Source: Gentiana macrophylla
Taxonomy: Eukaryota; Streptophyta; Magnoliopsida; Gentianales; Gentianaceae
Length of the DNA: 64,000 nucleotides
Direction of reading: 5' to 3'
Assembly (NCBI GenBank): GCA_026214975.1
Contig: JAOBSW010000547.1
Coordinates: 1 to 64,000, forward strand
Shown here: piece by piece, positions 1 through 11,438 of the stretch
How positions within the stretch are numbered: position 1 is the first letter of the stretch
Layout: each line of letters opens with the position of its first letter
Made by a program: the position numbers and the translations under genes
The notes under the pieces: generated by a model
Databases searched by the model: none
Told to the model about the DNA's origin: nothing
The model's input: only the letters and a program-made list of their open reading frames with translations

Positions 1-1263
1 TTCACCAATGACTATGGCTTCACAAACCGAACACTTGAAATATGTAGGATTGCTGCTCCAAAGTATTCCACTGGTCCTTGAAGGGTAGGATTGCCTCTTC
101 ACTAGCTCCACCACAAACAACAGTTCTTGACACCCAAATATGCTTCTCTGTCTTCAGCAAACTTCTTGTAAAAGAAGAGTTGAATCAAGTAAGTGATTCA
201 ACTTTCAGCAGCTTGATCATGATGAATGGTCAGCAGCTTGAGATCTTCGAGTGTGTATACTTGATGTAACTTGATAGCAAGTTACACTTGAAGATAAATC
301 TTGATCAGTCAGTTTAAGCTCAGTGTATGTCAGCAGGGTGATTTTCTTGATCAAAAACTTGAAATCTTCGAATAGATTATTTGTGCTTCTTAATTTTCAT
401 CACTTGATTCTGAGTCAGGATTCTCCTATTTATAGGTGTGAATCCTGTGACTTATGTTTGAATTTCAAACATAGCCGCTTTTGCACTTGTCCCCATCTTA
501 ACTTGCTTTTTGTCTCTGTTTCATAGGATCGACAATCACACCAACTTTTGTTAGTTTTCAGACAGTCCCCCTATTGACTTATATCCATTGGATCTTTCCG
601 ACATTCCTTTTATCTTGACCATTGATTTGTTGACAAGATCAAGGATTGTAATCCATACTTATCCATTTAATCTTTCAATGTGGCTTTGATTAAATCGAGA
701 TTTACATTCAGCAGATATAAGAAGTATATCATCATTGATGCAGTATATTTGTCACCGGCTTGAGTCTCATTGTGGTTTTAATAACACTTCAGCTGACTAC
801 TTTTTATCTAAAATTTTATTGTGAAGTTAGAGTACACCACTTTGAATATAACTAAGTTCCATTAACCACTTAACATATGGAACTTAGACCTTATACACAA
901 GGTATATGTAATCAGTTTAGGTCATCACAAACTTCCTTAAATTCTGATTCCATATTATTGACTTTAAATACTAAGTTTGATCCCTTAGCCTTCAATAATC
1001 GAGTTTGAACCCTCGCTTCAATCTTCAAGCAGTCCTTAGTTAGTCTACCTGATCTAGACACTCCATCGACCTAGACAAAGTCTGGCCGATAAAGTCACCG
1101 ACCTACTTACAAAGGTTTGTTTGATCAAACCTATACAAAGATCAAACCTATACAAAGATCAAACTCTAATAAAACCTATACATTTGACTCTAGACATCTT
1201 TTTTGCCTTTGCTCTATAACAACCTAGTCTGAACTCATCATTAAAACTTAAAATATGTCAACA
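1..1263 (-). repeat. 3' LTR of Copia-A1 (partial)
   Basis: Position 1 matches the second LTR copy near 11874, and similarity runs to the terminal dinucleotide at 1262-1263 (CA on plus, so TG on minus). About 435 bp of the LTR lie left of the window. On the minus strand it holds a TATAAATAG box at 425-436, as in the other copy at 12295-12306. Confidence 0.88.
1123..1156. repeat. 17-bp tandem duplication inside LTR
   Basis: The unit GATCAAACCTATACAAA occurs twice back to back. The 5' LTR of the same element has only one unit near 12990-13010, so the duplication arose after insertion or is an assembly effect. Confidence 0.85.
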
Positions 1264-1551
1264 GCTTCTTTTAGTGATGATGCCAATACTCCTCCTTACA
1301 AAGAAAGCAAAAGATCAAAACAAAAACAGAACAAATTTAGTCATTCTCCATTAAAACATACTTGTTCAAAATTATTACAAACTAGGATCAAAGAAAAGGT
1401 AAATGTATAAGTAAGTGTGCTGATCTAGTTTCTGTCTCTGTCTTGTTATTTCTTCTCATGAAACTCCCTGATTTCTTTGACAATATCTATCATCCATTGA
1501 TTTTCCAAAGTGGAAAAGTCAACCAGTGTGTGTAATCTGTTTCCACCATTT
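1264..1551 (-). other. Copia-A1 3' noncoding segment with candidate polypurine tract
   Basis: No coding signal is visible. On the minus strand the purine run GGAGGAG (about 1290-1297) and AAAAGAAG next to the LTR (1265-1274) are candidates for the plus-strand primer. Neither is a textbook tract. Confidence 0.4.
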
Positions 1552-4500
1552 TCAAAGCTTCCGCAGAGTCAACCTTATAGTATGAACATTGAAGCCTTGT
1601 CCCATGTAGAAATGTTTGAATTCTTCCAGTGAATCCCTTGTTGATTGACTTCCCATTCTTTGACCTCTTCCACCTCTACTAGAAGCTCTCAATGATTTGA
1701 CCCTTACTTCCCAAAATTTGAGTCCCAAAAAGGAATTCAGTCTTTCTTGAAATCCCATGTCATGATAAGGTCTCTTCTTTCCATAGTAAAACTTCTTGTA
1801 TTCTTTTAGAAGGCCATCAGTCATCTGAATCCTGCCAGGTGCAGGTTTCCTGAACTCATTTATGTCAGCCTTCCATTTCTTCTTAGCAAAAATCCTTGCA
1901 GCCTCATTTGCTTCTGCTGTAAGGCCTTTTACCCCCTTATTGAAATCATCAATAAACGGCTCAAGAAAGCCATGAACACTCTCCTGTGGTGATCACCAAA
2001 TTTGCAAGTTGACCTTCCATTATCTCTCGCTATTGTGTCAATGCAGCTTATCCTTCTTCAACAGCTTGTTTCACAGATTGATCCTCTCGTGAATCTTAGG
2101 ATCAAGTACAAGAGATTGAGGTGCCTCAAAGAAGTTGAGGTGCCACAAAGAGTTTAGGTGCCTCAAGCAAGTTTGTCTAACTTCTTGTGTAATGAGGCAA
2201 ACTGCTCATTCAATTTCTTATCTCTGCTTGAAGTACTTGTCTTTATACCTCTCACATATTTTAGTAGATCATTGATAGCAAATTGAGTAAAGGTAATGTT
2301 GGAAGCAACTGCTTTCAGCTTTTTCTTCCTCTGCTTTCCACCCAGATTCACTAGTCTTCAAACCTCTGTTTCATTTCTTGTCGCTTTAGTCCTCAAATGG
2401 TTTATGTCATTTCTTACACTCTCAACTCTTCCAAGACATGTGTCGGGTACAACCCCACCATACCTCAAGCCATTTGTCCAAAGAAAATCACCAGCAGGAT
2501 CTTCAACATAATAATTTGCCTTGGTATCCTCGACAACTATGGCTCTTGTCCTATCCCATTCAATCATATTTTCAACAGTAATTTCCTAAAAATAGGTATA
2601 TGTGCCCGCTGGGGCTCATCTCGCTACTTCTTCTTCCTCGTGCATTTGGAACTCCTCATCATCGAAATCATAGTCAACAAGTCGTTCTCATCAATATCTT
2701 CAGCAGCCTTGTTGGCTATCTTTAACATCAACAACCTTTTCTTTAGTAGGTAATGCTTGGCTTCATCAACAACAACAAAGCTCTTCAAAGAACTCGTGTT
2801 ACAAAGAGCTTGTTCCATGTGGGTCTGTTCCACAATAGCCTCCACAACATGCACTGAGGATTCCTCCAATCCCACCAAAAGTTCCAACCTTTGTCCTAAC
2901 ACTGTGTGATCGTCAGTGATTAGGACCTCATGTTCCAACCTTTGTTTAGTTGCTGTCTGTTCCTCAGCAAACTGAACCTCATTTCTTCAACAGTATCTTG
3001 AGGAAATACAGCCATATTTTCCTCTAGCACACCTATAATATTTTCAATTTCTCTAAGAGTCTCAGAGGCTTGTGCCAAAACTTCATCAGTGTCAATACTC
3101 TCTGGATATTGAGCTGATTCTTCAGATAGAATTTCATGCAGCTCAATCATCACAGCATCAATAGTGGCCTTCAACATAGCATCTTCAAGAAGTGTTGCTG
3201 CTGTTAATTGTTCTTCCAAATCTGATGTGACAGCAACAAACAGTTCTTGATCCAAATCATCGCCCATCGACCCTCTCAAACAGACTTGCCACCATCAACA
3301 TGATTGATCTCGTTGTCTCTGCTCAAGAGATCTTTGCATTGCAAGCATTCACCGGATCTGCCCTGAAACATAGGATGATCATCATCGAGTCGATGAAGAT
3401 GAATCATCACTATCGTGTAAATTCGGATCTTTAAACATAACATTCTTCTTTGCTTGCCATCTTCAATGATTTCCATAATCCTTGCCTCCAATTCGATGTA
3501 TCTATTAATCCAAAGAAGGTTTCCACTTCTAGGCTTTCAAAATCCATTTTTTAAAACTAGTCATAGGTTCTGCTGCTGGTTTCTGTCTTTTGTAGAAACC
3601 AAACTTCCATTCAAAGTATCTTTGGACCCTCTTGAAATATGGATCCACTCTCTCTTTCTTAGATTTCTTTTCCTCTTTTTTTCATAGGGCATTGTAGGCC
3701 TCTTAGAATAGATTGTTCAACTTGTTGTCCTCCAAAATTTTCAACAAGATGACTTAAAGTATCATCTGCAGATACAAATAGGTCAAGAGGTTCTTCAGTT
3801 GTAAATTAGTACCTACCACCTCCAAATTGCTCAACACTAGTTCCCTCGACTTATATGCTCACCAACACAGGTCTCAGAGCAGCTTTGTTCTTCCCCTCGA
3901 ATTGTAGCATCCACATCAGTGGTCTTGAATAGGTACAATGACTTCCACAGTAAGTTCAGGTTCAGCAGTGTGTCGTGGTTCTTCAATTTGTTGCTTTACA
4001 GCAACCTCAGCATCTTCGGAGTCTCATCAACCTGTGTTGTTTCCACAACACCTTCGTCTACTTCCTTTGGGCCTCAAGAACCCTTAGTTCCTTTCCTTTC
4101 CACGATCAATCTTCTTTGCAACCGCTTTTTATTTTTGCAAAGTTGTTCTTCCTCAAAAATTTCTTGTGCTAGCTGTTCTTTGCTAGCAGCTTTCCTCTTT
4201 CTTCTATCTTCTCTTTGTTGTTCCTTCAACAAATCAGCAGCAGTCTTTTTGATAACTCCAGTAGGCTCAGCAGACTCAGCAACCTCAAATCCAACTTGAG
4301 CCTCAATAGACTCATCAATGTCCACTGGTTGCTGTCTTGTCTTTTTAGGCTTTAACAAATCGCTTATCTTTCTTGTATCAACAAATTTTCCTTTTCAGAC
4401 AGCTTCTTAGGTGCAAAGAGTTGCACATCATTTTTGGCCTTGGTCCTCTGCTCTCGCCCACCATCATCATTATCATCATTATCACTCACTCTCCTCATCA

Positions 4501-5295
4501 TCTTCTTCCACATCATCCAAACCAGGATATGATAATTGATTTTCGGCTTGTATCTTGACTTGTGGATTTTTGCAGTGCAACATCAAGAACTGCAAGTGAT
4601 TCAAACAGGCCTCGAATCATCAAACCCAATGGATTTGTCTTGGACTTCCTTGTTCCATCTCTATCTTCCGACACAACTTTCTTCATGTATTGAACAAAGA
4701 ATCCAGCCCAATCAAACTTCGTGCTCCCGTAAATGATTATCAAGCAGTCTATTTTTGATCCGAGTGTGTATCAAGACTTCCACCGAATCCCGTAATATTC
4801 TTGGCAATAATTTTGCTCAAGAGGTTATATTCTAAGCCAATATTCTTCACATTGATACTCATGACGGTTGGTGCACTTGTTTGTCTTTATTGCTTCAAAG
4901 AACTCCAGCCTTGATAACTCCATTAATTCAGGATTTGTAGGAGCTCTATTTCCGTGTCCAAATCCAAACACTTCTCTCAGCAGATCTGATGTGATTTCAA
5001 TCTACTGGGCATTAACAGTTGTAGTAAATGCCTCTCTATAATCTCTTATCACCATATTCTTCCTTAAATTAACAACATTTGTATATAAGATACTATCCAA
5101 TCTTAGATTTAGAGCAGCTTCCAGTCTTGCACATCTTCTGATTCTTCTTCCAATGTTGATGGCTAACTCAGACTTGTTAGCATCAACAACAAAGCCTCTA
5201 ACACTTTGGCTTGTACCAATATGAACATCTCCTTTGTCTACCATTGTAGAAATATGAGAGAGATGAAGAAGAAAACTTTGCAAATTTGTGTTCAT
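1552..5295 (-). pseudogene. env-like / third ORF of Copia-A1, frameshifted
   Basis: Between RNase H and the 3' LTR lie about 3.7 kb of minus-strand open segments in several frames (5295-5002, 4743-4513, 4358-4074, 3491-3276, 3279-2920, 2938-2624, 2567-2358, 2351-2163, 1824-1552). The segment at 4743-4513 contains YGSTKFDWAGF, which matches KFDWATF in the corresponding ORF of Copia-B. Several segments are very acidic, and one is lysine/arginine-rich. Sireviruses carry an env-like ORF of unknown function at this place; I see no clear signal peptide or fusion peptide here, so 'env' describes position only. The ORF is about twice as long as that of Copia-B and has at least six frame changes. Confidence 0.6.
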
Positions 5296-5776
5296 ACTTG
5301 TATATTTTCAGAGAAAATCGATCTGAGGTTTGTATGTATCTTCTGTGTGTATGTCTGTATATATATGAAAGAAAGTGGGTGATAACTGTCAAGCAAATAC
5401 TGTAGCATTTAACCACGATTAAAGTTGGAATAAATGTGATGTTGTCACGTGTCCCACTAACTTGTCCCATTAAGAGTTGTAACCGTTGGATATTGTAACC
5501 GCAGTTATAATGGATAAGAATAATATCCATTTACTGTTGACTTTCATTAAAGTTTGACCATCTTCATAACGTATAGTTCAACAGACTTGGTCTTCAGTAG
5601 GGTTGACCTTCAGCAGTGTTACTTCGAATTTACTCTGCTGATCTTCATACAGTCTAGTTTTATCCAACTGATAATACAAGATGAAGTTTAATACCAATGA
5701 CTGATCTGTCAAGTGAGCTCACCCAACAGGACAAAGACCAATCCCCTTGGCAACCTCATTTGCTCAATTGTCCAAA
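5296..5776 (-). other. Copia-A1 spacer between pol and env-like ORF
   Basis: No ORF of substance. It is AT-rich and contains the first copy of a 60-bp direct repeat whose second copy lies in the extreme 3' end of pol. Confidence 0.6.
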
Positions 5777-5860
5777 CTATTTAAGTACATGGAATTGTTC
5801 ATACCAATGACTAATCTGCCGAGTGAGCGCACCCAACAGGGCAAAGACTAATTCCCTTGG
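5691..5860. repeat. 60-bp direct repeat, period 110 bp, at end of pol
   Basis: Positions 5691-5750 and 5801-5860 are imperfect copies, both beginning ATACCAATGACT and sharing CACCCAACAGG. The right copy is read through by the end of the RNase H frame on the minus strand. Confidence 0.85.
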
Positions 5861-6593
5861 TGATTTCCAAGATCTGCCGACTATTAACATATCACCAACT
5901 TTTATGATGCCAAGTTCAATTCTTAACTTAGCAAATCTTTCACTATCCAATGGTTTTGTAAAGATGTCAGCAAGTTGATCTTCAGTAGGGATGTAAAGAA
6001 CCACCATATCATTCTTTTCCACATGATCTCTTATAAAATGATGTCTCACATCAATGTGTTTGGTTCTAGAGTGCAAAACAAGATTTTTTGTGATAGCAAT
6101 TGCACTTGTGTTGTCACACATTATGGGAATTTTCTTTTCTTCAATCCCATAATCCCTTAATTATTGTCTTAACCATAGTATTTGTGCACAAAGCAACTTC
6201 CAGCAGAAATGTATTCAGCCTCAGCAGTGGAAGTGGTTATTGAATTCTATTTCTTGCTAAACCAGGAAACAAGTCTATTTCCTATCAACTGACAAGTTCC
6301 TGTGGTGCTTTTTCTATCAATTTTGCATCCAAAGATAGTCGTAATCTGAGTAGGATATAATCTTGAAGCTTCCATCTTTGAATACCATATCCCTACTCCC
6401 AAGGTCTCTTTAGATACTTGAGAATCCTCTTGACTGTAGCTAAGTGACTTTCCTTAGGTTTAGATTGAAATCTTGCACAAACACCTACAACAAAGGATAT
6501 ATCAGTCTCATAGCAAAATGAGGTACATCGATCGCCTATCATCCATCTATATAAGGTCCGATCAACATCTTTGCCTTCTTTGTCTTCATCCAA
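5777..6593 (-). pseudogene. Copia-A1 pol C-terminus: RNase H, broken
   Basis: RNase H degrades the RNA strand of the RNA-DNA hybrid in reverse transcription. The frame 6121-5777 has the Copia RNase H end MCDNTSAIAITKN, then HSRTKHIDVRHHFIRD and DQLADIFTKPL. The Asp of CDNTSA is one of the expected metal-binding residues. A separate frame at 6593-6393 carries the RT/RNase H connection (VVGVCARFQSKPKESH). Between them (6122-6392) the frame is broken and part of the domain is out of frame. The reading frame continues past the usual TKPL end into the duplicated spacer. Confidence 0.85.
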
Positions 6594-7444
6594 CTGATGC
6601 TTGTACTCATAGGAGTAGATACCTTAGTGCTATTTTCCATACCAAACTTCTTTAGTAGCTCCTTGGTATATTTGGTTCGATGAATGAAGATTCCATCTTT
6701 TACTTGTTTGACTTGTAATCTTAAAATGTAGTTCATTTCTCCCATCATACTCATTTGGAACTTGATTTCCATGAGATTAGCAAACTTTTCACACAACAAT
6801 TCATTTTCAGAACCAAATATTATGTCATCTACATAAATTTGTACCAGCAGGGTGCTATCCCCTTCATTGATTCTGAAAAGAGTCTTATCAATGGTACCTT
6901 TGGTAAAACCATTGTTTACCAAGAATTTAGATAGGGTTTCATACCATGCTCTTGGTGCTTGTTTCAAACCATAAAGTGCCTTATTCAGTCTATACACTTT
7001 ATCTTCTTGATCTTTAACTTCAAAACTAGGAGGTTTTTGAACATAAACCTCTTCCTCTAGAATGCCATTCAAAAATACACTTTTGACATCCATCTGGTAT
7101 ACTTTGAAGTTTTTATATGCAGCATATGCCAAAAATAATCTTATAGCTTCCAATCTTGCAACTGGGGCATATGTCTTATCAAAATCTATTCCTTCTACTT
7201 GATAATAGCCTTTTGCCACTAGTCTGGCCTTGTTCCAAACAATGGTACCAGATTCATCCAATTTATTTCTGTATACCCATTTTTTTCCAATTATATTTGC
7301 ATGACTAGGCCTTTCCACTAGTGTCCAAACTTGGTTTCTTTCAAACTCATTTAATTCTTCTTGCATAGAAATTATCCAATCTAGATCAGATATTGCTTCT
7401 TCAACAACTTTAGGCTCCATTTGAGATAGAAAACAAGTAAACAT
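6539..7444 (-). CDS. Copia-A1 reverse transcriptase domain (open segment)
   Basis: About 300 codons are open and carry the Copia [53 protein letters not shown] and the catalytic YVDD in [13 protein letters not shown]. This enzyme copies the element RNA into DNA in virus-like particles. Key residues look intact, but both ends are reached through frame breaks: the end near 6560 runs into an out-of-frame tail, and upstream 7445-7714 is a degraded linker. The methionine at 7444 is the first in the frame, not a real translation start, because Copia pol is made as a Gag-Pol polyprotein. Confidence 0.9.
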   Translation of the reverse strand: MFTCFLSQMEPKVVEEAISDLDWIISMQEELNEFERNQVWTLVERPSHANIIGKKWVYRNKLDESGTIVWNKARLVAKGYYQVEGIDFDKTYAPVARLEAIRLFLAYAAYKNFKVYQMDVKSVFLNGILEEEVYVQKPPSFEVKDQEDKVYRLNKALYGLKQAPRAWYETLSKFLVNNGFTKGTIDKTLFRINEGDSTLLVQIYVDDIIFGSENELLCEKFANLMEIKFQMSMMGEMNYILRLQVKQVKDGIFIHRTKYTKELLKKFGMENSTKVSTPMSTSISWMKTKKAKMLIGPYIDG

Positions 7445-7714
7445 AGCTTCAAGTTGTCTTCTAGTCCTTACACCTTGCTGTATATTACCAATTACTTGTT
7501 CAGCAGGGTGATCCTTTAACCATTATAAATCTTGATTTTCTTGATTTACAGGAACCTCATCTTCAGTAGGGTCTGATGTTGCTTCAGTAGGGGGATTAGC
7601 AGATCCTTGAATCGCATCTGCTGTCGATCAAGAGTATTACCAAAGCAGGTTCTTCACAGGGGGCAGAGTCGTAAACTTTTAAGTCATTTATCTTTTCCAA
7701 AACATCAACATATT

Positions 7715-8743
7715 CTAGATCGTTGACTTGAGATTCTCAAAGAGTTTCGAACCTTCATTTTCCATTCCAGTTGAACTTAGGTTCATAAAAACAATATGTA
7801 TTGATTCTTCATGTTTTAGTGTCCTCTTGTTCAGTACCTTGAATGCTTTGCTGACTGAAGAATATCCCAAAAAGATTCCTTCATCTGATTTTGGTTGGAA
7901 AGTCTTTAGTTTTTCCTTATGATTTAAGATAAAACATTTGCTTCCAAATGGATGGACATAGGATATATTTGGTTTTCTTCCATTCCATATCTCATAAGGT
8001 GTCTTCAGCAACTTTTTGTTTACTGAGGTCCTATTTTGTGTGTAGCATGCTGTATTGATTGCTTCAGCCCAATATATTTCAGGTAGTAATGCTTCACAAA
8101 TCATAGTTCTCCCTGCTTCTTTCAAAGTCCTGTTTCTTCTTTTAGCAACCCTATTTTGCTGAGGTGTTCCAGCAGCTGCTAATTGATGGAGCACACCATT
8201 GTGTTCACAATATTCTCTTATGACTTTATTGAGAAACTCAATACCCTTGTCTGATCTGATCTTTACTACTATCAAATTTTTCTAATTTGACAATCTCTTC
8301 AAAAGTTCAAGCAACTTTTGAAGTGTTTCACTTTTCTTGGTCATGAAGATTACCCAAGTGTATCTTGAATAATCATCAACAACTACCAGAGTGTACTTCT
8401 TTCCTGTTACATTTATTGGTATTACTGGCCTAAATAAATCCATATGCATCAGCTCCAAAACTCTTTTTGTTGATTGTTTAGTCTTTGACTTGAAGTTTGC
8501 CTTTGTTTGTTTACCTTGCTGACATGCATCACATATACCATCCTTTTTGAATTTGATCTCAGGCAAACCAATCACCAACTTCTTTTTCACTAACTGATTG
8601 ATATCATCAAAATTGAGATGATTAAACTTCTTATGCCACAACCAATTCAGTTCTGACTTGGTATGCACTATCAGGCATGTTTCTGGAACAGCAGTACACC
8701 AATCCACAACATACATGTTTTGTTGTCTTCTTCTAGATAACAC
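7715..8743 (-). pseudogene. Copia-A1 integrase (GAG-pre-integrase zinc domain and core)
   Basis: Integrase joins element DNA to the host chromosome. The first segment (8743-8282) has the HHCC zinc domain: WHKKFNHLNF gives H-x4-H, and CDACQQGKQ gives C-x2-C. It is followed by MHMDLF with the first catalytic Asp and VVVDDYSRYTW. After a break near 8278 the second segment (8275-7715) has the second Asp in RSDKGIEF. The third catalytic residue, normally Glu in NGVAERRNRT, is Lys here (NRVAKRRNRT). The Copia GKxxY/F-region end (GSKCFILN, IFLGYS) follows. The Glu to Lys change alone should abolish strand transfer. Confidence 0.88.
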
Positions 8744-8762
8744 AACTTGTTCACCTCTTTCA

Positions 8763-9035
8763 CTAATGACAATGCAAGAGTTTTGGAAAAAGTGACCTTG
8801 TAACCCATGTCACGTAATTGTCCAAAGGCATAGTAGGTTGTAGTCCATCCTTCCACAAATGCAACATTTCTCGATAGTTAATCCATTCCTCACCGGTGTT
8901 CCATATCCTCTTGTATATCCTGGTGTGTTCTTGTTGCCAAAATTGACTCTTGGACCATCCTTTGCCACATAGTTTGTTAAACAAATGTTTATTCTTTGTC
9001 ATATGTCCTGAACACCCACCGCCCAAGTACTGCAT
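8763..9035 (-). pseudogene. Copia-A1 protease, active site lost
   Basis: Copia proteases start with DSGCSxHMT. Here the residues before CSGHMTKNKHLF read GGG instead of DSG, so the catalytic aspartate is missing, whereas the sister copy Copia-A2 keeps DSG at 21415-21423. The downstream segment (LCGKGWSKSQFW) follows in the same frame with small indels. The enzyme would process the Gag-Pol polyprotein. Confidence 0.75.
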
Positions 9036-11340
9036 ACACCCTACAACACAAAGTTAATGTTTTTAGGTACCCAAAACTGTTTGGGTCCATAGTGGTCAAT
9101 GGTAAGCATGACCCTTGGAAAATTTCCATAAGGTCTTCTTTGAAAAGCATTACATTTTTGTTCATATATGTATCCCACATTTCCATAAAATCTATCATTT
9201 GTTGTGTAGGATTCATATATGGTTTCGGCCTTTAGTACAAAGTGTTGTTTGAAGTGATTTCTATTGTTAGAAGCACCAAGATAACCATAAGGTTGCTGCC
9301 TCTGTTAGGAACATCCTCGTAATATGGAGTCTGCCGAGGTCTCTGCTGAGGTCTTGAATAAGTCCTCTGCTGATTCCATTGCTGAGGTTTCACCCTAGCA
9401 TTATGGTTATGTCTATTGTTTCTAGCAGTAGGGGCAGGAATATTCCAATCTTCATCAGTAGGGAACAATCCACCTTTCCCCCTGAGATAAGTATTCCTTG
9501 AATGATTAACAGTTTTGGGTTTTGGATTCTTATCTTTGGAATATTTCGATTTTTACCCTTTTGTGGTCCAAACAGACTTTGCAAAGAAATCGCATCAAGA
9601 GGGTCTAGAAGGTCCAAAAGTCCTACCCTTGGATTTACCCCTTTTGTTGTGTAATCGTTGACCTTTTGACTTCGATTTTGCTTTCTTTGAAGCATTCTCG
9701 TGAGGATTTATCGCCTCAAAGAACCTTTTTTGGGAGTTGAATCTGTGTGCAGCACAAAATTAGGACCACCTCGTACTAGGTTCCGTGAGCCTCACTGGAT
9801 CCACCCTTAGTAGATTGTTGAAAATCCAAGGCCTGTTCTATCACCATAAGGTTTTCCAGATTTGAATGAAGTGGTAGAACTAGATTGTGCAGCAAATTCA
9901 GCAGCTACTGAATGTACAGCAGACTTATGTTGAGTCTGTCCATAATCTTTTTCCTTACCTTTGAAAATTCTTAATTCAAAAGATTTAATCTTTGAATTTC
10001 TTCTGAAGTGCCTCTTTTCAAATTCTTCACAATCTCATAACCATTATATTTTCCTCGCTTGATTAAGGATGGCATCTAAAGGTTCTTCATTGTCGTAAAT
10101 TTTAGGATTTGAACCACAAGTAGATTAACAATCACCTTTCAAGCAGAGTGTTTACAGATACATAATTGTATACCTCCCCCGCCTCTTCCATATTTGCCAT
10201 CAAGCATAATCATCCATATCGCTATGAGTGCAAAGGTCATCTCGATTCATTTCCTTTTTCGATTCCACTTCATAGCCGATTCATCATCAAGAACCAATGC
10301 TTTCTTGCCGATCTTCTTTGTCGACTTTGTTCTTCAAAAGAGGTCCGACAATCAGTCCGAAATATCCAGGTTTCTTGCGGTTGAAGCAAAGATAATCGAG
10401 TTCCTTCTTTTTTTCAAGTCGACAATCAGGTTTGAAGTATTTCGGTTTCTTGCAATGAAAACACAAGTAGTCATTATCCTTCTTGATTCTTCCTTTTCTT
10501 TTCTTTGGATTTCTTGGTGAAATTCCTTGAGAACCCCTTCCTGTTTCATCATTCTCGATTTTCTTGCTCAAGAGGGCTATTTGCTCTTGCATTTCATCCA
10601 GTAGATCATCTTGAGCACTGATGATTCTTCCTTATGCAAAGCAGACCAATGCAACAGTTGTTTGGTTCTTCCTTTCAAAGATCGTGAATAACTTTCTTAA
10701 TGAACCTTGAGATCTGAAAATAATTTGAAGGTGTCTTCTTCATGTAGTCTCCTGGACTCTTCTATGGCAGTAACCTTCATTTCCCAAACTTCCTTTGCAG
10801 GTAGGGCTTCTGAGATTCTTGTGTTGATCTCTTCTTTTGTATACACTACACTCAGTAGGGTGAGTTCATCCATGATAGCATTGAATTTTGACTCTATTTG
10901 TTCAATGGTTTCATTTGATTTCATTTTGAAATCCTGCAACTTTCTTTTGGCTACACCGACTTTGTTTTTCTTGATAGCATCGGTGCCTTGCTTGCATTAG
11001 TTGTAATTTTTCCCAAAGTTCCTTAGCGCCTTGCAATCCTTCACTTTCATATACATATTGCTATCCAAGGTTCTCAGAATGATATCATAGCAATATTGTT
11101 GAGGTTTGCTCTTATCCTATCTTCAACACCCCACTCTCTTTTTGGCTTTGGAACAAACCGAAGTTTCACCGCCTACGATTATGGCTTTTGTGATCTCCAA
11201 AGGGTCCATCAGTTAGTACATCCATCATTTCATCATGTGTTGCAGCTAAATAAGCCTGCATACGACGTTTATACTCATCAAAAAAATCTAGGGAGCACAT
11301 CAACATAGTCCTAGCATACTGGTTGTTATCGATGATGCAA
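9036..11340 (-). pseudogene. Copia-A1 gag, multiply frameshifted
   Basis: Gag is the capsid/nucleocapsid protein. The minus-strand segment 10939-10697 carries the Copia gag core (NETIEQIESKFNAIMDEL, LPAKEVWEMKVTAIEE), parallel to 19048-19700 in Copia-A2. Segment 10592-10287 has the nucleocapsid region with a damaged zinc knuckle: CFHCKKPKYFKPDC lacks the His. Segment 9468-9232 gives the basic, Q/R-rich tail (FPTDEDWNIP, QQWNQQRTYSRPQQRPRQ). The start codon seen in A2 (ATGGATAAC) is ATCGATAAC here near 11330, so the normal start is lost. Confidence 0.82.
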
Positions 11341-11421
11341 AGCTTTGAAAATCAGAAACTTGAAAAAGTTTTCAAAGAATTTTCACAAGCACAACAAGTA
11401 GGATTACTTCAGAACAGAAGC

Positions 11422-11438
11422 ACTGCTCTGATACCAAT
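11422..11438 (-). promoter_or_regulatory. Primer binding site (tRNA-iMet) of Copia-A1
   Basis: On the minus strand the sequence after the LTR reads ATTGGTATCAGAGCAGT, complementary to the 3' end of plant initiator tRNA-Met, the usual primer of Copia elements. Confidence 0.93.
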
